Source: Diadema setosum
Taxonomy: Eukaryota > Echinodermata > Echinoidea > Diadematoida > Diadematidae
NCBI RefSeq assembly: GCF_964275005.1
Contig: NC_092692.1
Span: 13,402,764-13,466,763 of the forward strand
Direction: 5' to 3'
Length of the DNA stretch: 64,000 nucleotides
Shown here: one piece after another, positions 58,922 through 64,000 of the stretch
Layout of the letters: each line of letters begins with the position of its first letter
Numbering within the stretch: position 1 is the stretch's first letter
Made by a program: the position numbers and the translations under genes
Notes under the pieces: generated by a model
What the model was told of the DNA's origin: nothing
Seen by the model: only the letters and a program-made list of their open reading frames with translations
The model's database searches: none

Positions 58922-61032
58922 CTAATCTCTTTCATACCACCTTCCAAATATATTCACTGCAATGATGGGATCCTTCACACCCTCTCCAATGCTCCAAACT
59001 TGATCCCTCTCTTCAGAGAACGTCCATTCCTCCCTCACTGGAGGAAGCTGAACTTTGGTGGCCACCACCTCCGGGAAGAGCCTGGTCTTGGCCGACTGCC
59101 CCTCAATCCTGAGATCGAAATTGCTGAAGACTGTCGCAGCATCACTCACCTCTGCACCACACCGATACGGGTCATTGTCAGACCCACACCGCACCAACGA
59201 GCAGCACTGGATGTAGTAGTCGCCGTTCATGGTGTGCAGGCCGTCGAAGACGCCCAGAGCGTAGAGCTCCGATTCAGACTGTCGGCTAAAGTTGAGTGTG
59301 CAAGAGACATTGTTGTTGCTGATAGAAACCCTCCCTTGCTTACCAGTCAGGAGGGTCACGTTATAAGGGTCATCGTTCAGCTTGGCAATGAAATATTTTG
59401 GGATGCCTTGCGCAGGCTCTGATCGGTCAAAGATGTTGGTTTTACCAGAGTTCCCTAAGCCTCCATTGATGCCTTCAAGAAGACTTGATTTGATGCCACT
59501 TGTGATGCCAGACAAATCTTTGTCATAGGTCAGATGAATGCCACTGGAATATTTCATTTCATTAAGGGTCTTTGACGAGGCACCGGTTTTCACTTCTCCC
59601 ATGAGCATTTTCCCCAGTATGGACTCCATGTCATAGGTGTAGGTCACTGCACCATCATGTGGAGAGAAGATGCCGCTACCGGTCATCTGCGCTATGGGGT
59701 AGTGCTGGTTGGCGGCTAGGAGGTTCACCCCATAGCTCAGACTCCAAGCTTGCTGATACTCGGCGGCGCTCAGCAGCGGCAGCTCGTTCATCCAGGCCGT
59801 CGGGAACACCATAGTGTCCACGCCCAGCTTGTTGACCAGGGTCTCCACAGGCTGCGCAAAAAGGATATCAAAACATGTGAAGAGTCCAAAGTAGCCAAAG
59901 CTCGTCTGGAATGCTGCCACCTCGCCCTGTCCATGCCCTGGATTGAAGACTTTAGCTTCACCGGTGTACAGGTTCTCCTTGTGGTACCGCGCCACAAGTC
60001 GCCCGTTCTCTGCAAACGCCACGTCGGTGTTATACTGGTAGCGTCCATCAGGAGGGCAGTCTGGGTCCGTTTTCGGTTCACACGGTTGGATGGTCATTAA
60101 GTTTGCAACGATGGTGATGTTGTGCTTCAGTGCCAGACAGCTGAGCCGGTGTTGAATTGTAATGTTGACAATGGATTTCTCATGGCAGGGAATGTAAGCC
60201 CTTGATTTGGATGGAGTAGGAACTTCCTCGAGGTATGGGATGACATGATCACGCTCTTCATTGACGAAACCAGTAATACCGTACTCTGGAAACACAATGA
60301 TGTCCGTTCCCTGAAGGATGAAAACAGCAATGACAAACTTAAGTGCCATGCCTCTTTCCTTGGCTGCATTTAACAAGCTACACATGAAAAGACTAATGCT
60401 GCATCCAGTCAACAATAGTCACTGTCTTTGTGTGTAAATCTACTTTTAACAATTAGTTTCATAACAATTCATACCCTAAACTTGTTCTTTTGTTGGTTAA
60501 AAATTTAAGTAAATTGTATACATTTGTATACAATGTATTGATTCCACTGTGCTTTTGACTGGTAAAAGTACTCGAAAATCTGGTTTCTTGTTTATTTAAT
60601 TAATTTGCCCAAAAAGTTGTAATAACATACGAATATGACACAAAGTGATGAATGTTGAATATTTCATTGTTTCTAGATGGTTGGTTGATAATTAATTCAT
60701 TTATTGAAGCACTTCTGGAGATCAAATCATTAATCATTGTCTAATAATCTGAGTACCGGTGTTTGTTATAATTGAATCATTATCTTGATGATTCTACGGG
60801 ACCATCAATACTGTACCTTTGAGGCAGCAGTCAAAGCATAGTAATCATAAATGTCAAGGTTCAGGTTGATAATGGCCGTTGCTTGATCCCTGTTGACAAA
60901 AGGCAGGAGCCAGGATATGGCCTTGTGCTCCACCACAGCGGCGGTGTAGTCTGCCGAGGTCTGCCTCATCAGCATGAGGAGAAAAACTGCTGCAGCTAGA
61001 AGGATGATTCGCATTGCCTTGCGTGGTGCCAT
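58922..61032 (-). CDS. Vanin/biotinidase-family amidohydrolase, secreted
   Basis: Carbon-nitrogen hydrolase of the vanin/biotinidase branch, which cleaves pantetheine to pantothenate and cysteamine or releases biotin from biocytin. Coding exons: 61032-60817 (72 codons) and 60310-58922 (462 codons plus stop), joined in phase 0 across a GT-AG intron; 534 residues, usual for the family. Residues 7-26 form a signal peptide. The nitrilase triad is present: Glu81 in FPEYG, Lys183 in YHKENLY and Cys218 in LFTCFD; human VNN1 has these at about 79, 178 and 211. The C-terminal half matches the vanin base domain. Several N-glycosylation sequons (NIT, NVS, NFS). The C-terminus ends in charged residues with no hydrophobic GPI tail, so a soluble secreted enzyme is likely. 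A splice acceptor about 30 bp upstream of the ATG implies a separate 5' UTR exon. Vanin versus biotinidase cannot be decided here. Confidence 0.93.
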
Positions 61033-62089
61033 TTTCTCTCTTTCAGGAAAGTCCAGACAATTTCCTGCTGGTAGAATAGAAGCACGGCAAAAATGCAAAC
61101 AAATGATTTTATTAAACACTATTAAGTGACTCACATTAGGACTTTTCCTTGAATCAATATCCTTGCAAAATACCACCACAAAAAAAAAAAAAAAAATACA
61201 AATACCGGTACTTCTAAGCACACTTTTTGGCTACACAATGTGTAGACAGAAAGATCCGTCTGTCCGTAGGAGTCTTTTACTTTTATGACGTTATCGCTCT
61301 CCTCGGAGGGGATCCGTGAAGCCAGATGCAGTCTCCGCGAAACATTTCCCCGACGACCAGATACAGACCGATCTTTCGGTCAACACGATGTGTAGACCCA
61401 ATGTAAGTAATACTACCCCTGATCTTTTCAAAGAAATTTATCCTCGAGACAAAAAAAAAAGTGTTTTTTCTTTTTTTTTTTAGTATCAAACGTTAATTCT
61501 CAAATGAGAAAATGTGTGAAAGCAGTGATTTCGTACCGATAATGTACACAAACTTGACGTCCTTGTGAAATGTACCTCTGGGCTCTACACCCATATCCCA
61601 TTGATCACTTATAAATTGTTTGCAAGTGTAACTGACACAATGAAATAAGGAATGAGGAACTTACAATAAAACTTGCATTTTACATCAGCATGCTTTCGAT
61701 ACCTTTCCTAATACAAGTTGATTGGCTGTCACTATTATTAAAGTCATGGCATCACTGTCACCATATAGACTCTAGTACCAATATATCTACCACTCCAGCT
61801 GAATGAATATCATCGGCCATCCAAATTTTGCTTCAATAATCAAGCAGCTGCCTCAGTATAGCAGTGACTATTTCATCAATATTCACTACTCACACCATAT
61901 AGATATAGAGTCTAGGTACAAGCGAGGTTCACGAGACGGACAAATTTAACAAAACAAAGCAAAGGGAGGCAGGGACACTAGAGTGAAAATCCCTATAGAA
62001 AGGGACACTGGTCTTTCGATCTTTCTTCAGAAGCGGCAATATCTTTCAGAGAGACGTCAAAGGTAGAATGCCATAAATACGAGAAGTGG

Positions 62090-62480
62090 AGTCCAGCCAG
62101 ACCAGCGCCTCGGTGACGTCCACATCATCACCGCATGATCCCGGGAGTTGTCCCCGCTAGCTCAGCTCTCAAGTCAGCGCTCTATGCTACGGCGTTCTGG
62201 CTGGAAATTCATGTGGTTCGTCGGTCCGTCGAGTGTAAGCAATGTCACTGCGCATGCGCTGCCACGTGCTGATCGTCGATCGTGAAATCGTCTTGTACAC
62301 ACATCTCGATCCAAGTTCTCGCGATGGATATGCATAGTGCATGCAGCTAGCTGTGTAGTAGTAGCGGAGCCGATAGCCAGGGGGTTTGCCTGCACTGATG
62401 ATCCAATGGTGTGCAAAATGTGATGGTATTCGACACGTCATCCTCTCTGAAGTTGGGTAAAGTATTTCTTCTCCTTTGCA
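62090..62480 (-). promoter_or_regulatory. Candidate promoter for the vanin-like gene
   Basis: A CG-rich patch about 1.1-1.4 kb upstream of the vanin-like ATG. It contains TGCGCATGCGC (62249-62259), the palindromic NRF1 consensus, and a CACGTG E-box (62263-62268) three bases on. Since NRF1 promoters are often bidirectional, it may also serve an unseen + strand transcript. Placement of the transcription start is inferred. Confidence 0.4.
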
Positions 62481-64000
62481 TGAAGTTTCTATCATTTATT
62501 GTAACCGGAGTGCGAGCGATTATTACCCATTAAGAGCCACCTACACAATTTCCGAATGACAAATGAGACCTGGAATCTAGATGATAGATATCTCAGTAAT
62601 TGTCATTCATTGTGTACTGTATATTGATCATGTTGAGGAATTAGCCCCGGAGACCGCCGCCTCCAACGCTGTACGTTGTACGTTGGGGCTGCTGGTCGCA
62701 GTTAGTTGAGGAATATGCTTGCCAAGCAGTTAGTAGCTTGGATTTTTGCCGCATCTTTTTGTAGATCTATCTAACTTGTACGAATGAACGATGTTTTAAC
62801 TTTCAAGCTACCAGGCAGTAATAAGAAATGGGTCACATTGGTCATTGGACATTCATACAGTGTAGTTTATTGGCAATCAATATTAACTAAAGACGATTTT
62901 CATATCTGCAAGATAACGTGTCGTGTCCTCCGGTGTTTCGAAGCCCAGCAATTGAATCCAGCAACATGCAGCATCAGTATCACATCAATTTGCTTGATTT
63001 TTTTTTATTTTTTTTTATTTTTTGTTTTTTAGATTTCAAATGTTTTGTACTGGTCTACAGCAGACTACACTGTACCCTAAGGTCATTTACTTATTAAAGC
63101 TACTGTTCTTTTAAAAGTAGAGAAAAACATTAGATTTGTAGATCGATTATACTGTACTTATTTATAGACGTCTATACAGTGTAGTATTTGCATGATCTGA
63201 TTTCTGTTTTATAGCATTTACATGATCATGGGTTATGTATTTTGGAGCATTGAAAATACTAGATTTCAAACAGTTGCTGGTGCAGTAGTAGTGGGGTATT
63301 GATGACAGTAGCCTAGTACTATTAAATCCTACTGGTACCTCTCTCTTGGGCAATATAGCATGCAAACAAAAAGTATTTAAGCAGTAAACCCAGCTACAAC
63401 AAGTAGAATCTGTGTTCTACAAGTCAGGGAATGGAGGATGAGTTCAGACCAGAGTAAATTAAAAAGATGATGCTGTGAACTATGGTATTAATTTTCATAC
63501 TGTCAGTATATTAAAGCAGACACTTTCATTTGAGTTCTATTGTCAAAAGAGCTAGCATACCTGTGACATTTCCAGAAAGGAAGAACGAATGAGAGGAAAA
63601 GAAGCTTTCAGATTTCACCACTGAATTACCTGACTAAAGCCTCTAAGGAGGCCAATTTGGAATACCGCTAATTCATTCAAAACAATTAGTGCCACCACCA
63701 ATTAATGTCAGATGAAGAAAATTCATTGATGTTCTTGTAGAGTTTATTATACTGTGCTTTTGAGTATACCACAAAGAGATACATTTCATTTGTAGCTCAC
63801 CTAGGAGTAGTAGTAATTCTCCTACAGGTCGTACCTCATTGATCATAGTCCAAGACTTGTACACATACAATACAACGTAATGATGATTTGAAGAGTGATA
63901 CTTCCAGTGGTAAAATGTGGTACTATTTGTGATGTTATTATACAATATGTCTACACATCAATCTGAAAATTGTAATCATGAAATATATCAGTAAAAGTTC
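62481..64000. other. Non-coding right edge
   Basis: AT-rich DNA with a short CG-bearing patch near 62,640-62,700, including a TGTACGT duplication. A T-rich run lies at about 63,000-63,035. No coding segment or known element recognised. Confidence 0.55.

Noticed and set aside
59000-60100. Two + frames of 116-140 codons
   Set aside because: Antisense shadows of the vanin-like exon 2.

Overview
The window is animal nuclear DNA: AT-rich, with short GC-richer exons, GT-AG introns, many simple repeats and a dense load of small inverted-repeat transposons. There are no operons, bacterial-type signals or rRNA genes, and I saw no tRNA. The coding genes and repeat style (several families of TTTCGCG-rich MITEs, TTAA-flanked MITEs, CR1-like and RTE-like LINE fragments) suggest a marine invertebrate deuterostome. 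An echinoderm such as a sea urchin is my best guess, made from recalled repeat style rather than a search.

Layout. (1) 1-2.9 kb: non-coding upstream DNA with a long TTTA microsatellite and an RTE-like LINE tail. (2) 3.17-43.86 kb, + strand: a complete PGAP1 gene (GPI inositol-deacylase). I resolved 21 coding exons whose phases close without a break into 943 residues. (3) Intron 14 of PGAP1 (20.3-36.5 kb) holds a separate intron-less 422-codon gene on the opposite strand (26.68-27.95 kb), a possible older coding relic beside it, and a 2.9-kb TIR element with a 4-bp target duplication. (4) 44.0-45.2 kb: an apparent solo LTR with a 5-bp target duplication, 151 bp past the PGAP1 stop. (5) 45.2-58.3 kb: gene-free DNA with MITEs, foldbacks and microsatellites. 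(6) 58.92-61.03 kb, - strand: a complete two-coding-exon vanin/biotinidase-family amidohydrolase (534 residues) with Glu-Lys-Cys triad and signal peptide. Its likely promoter, with an NRF1-type palindrome and an E-box, is near 62.1-62.5 kb. (7) 62.5-64 kb: no gene seen.

The genes are not an obvious pathway. PGAP1 remodels GPI anchors in the ER. The vanin-like enzyme is probably secreted and hydrolyses pantetheine or biotinyl amides; many vertebrate vanins are GPI-anchored, but this one shows no GPI-attachment tail. The nested gene is unrecognised. The most distinctive content is the nested antisense gene, the multiply nested MITEs, the apparent solo LTR, the 2.9-kb TIR element and a decayed partial duplicate of PGAP1 exon 4.
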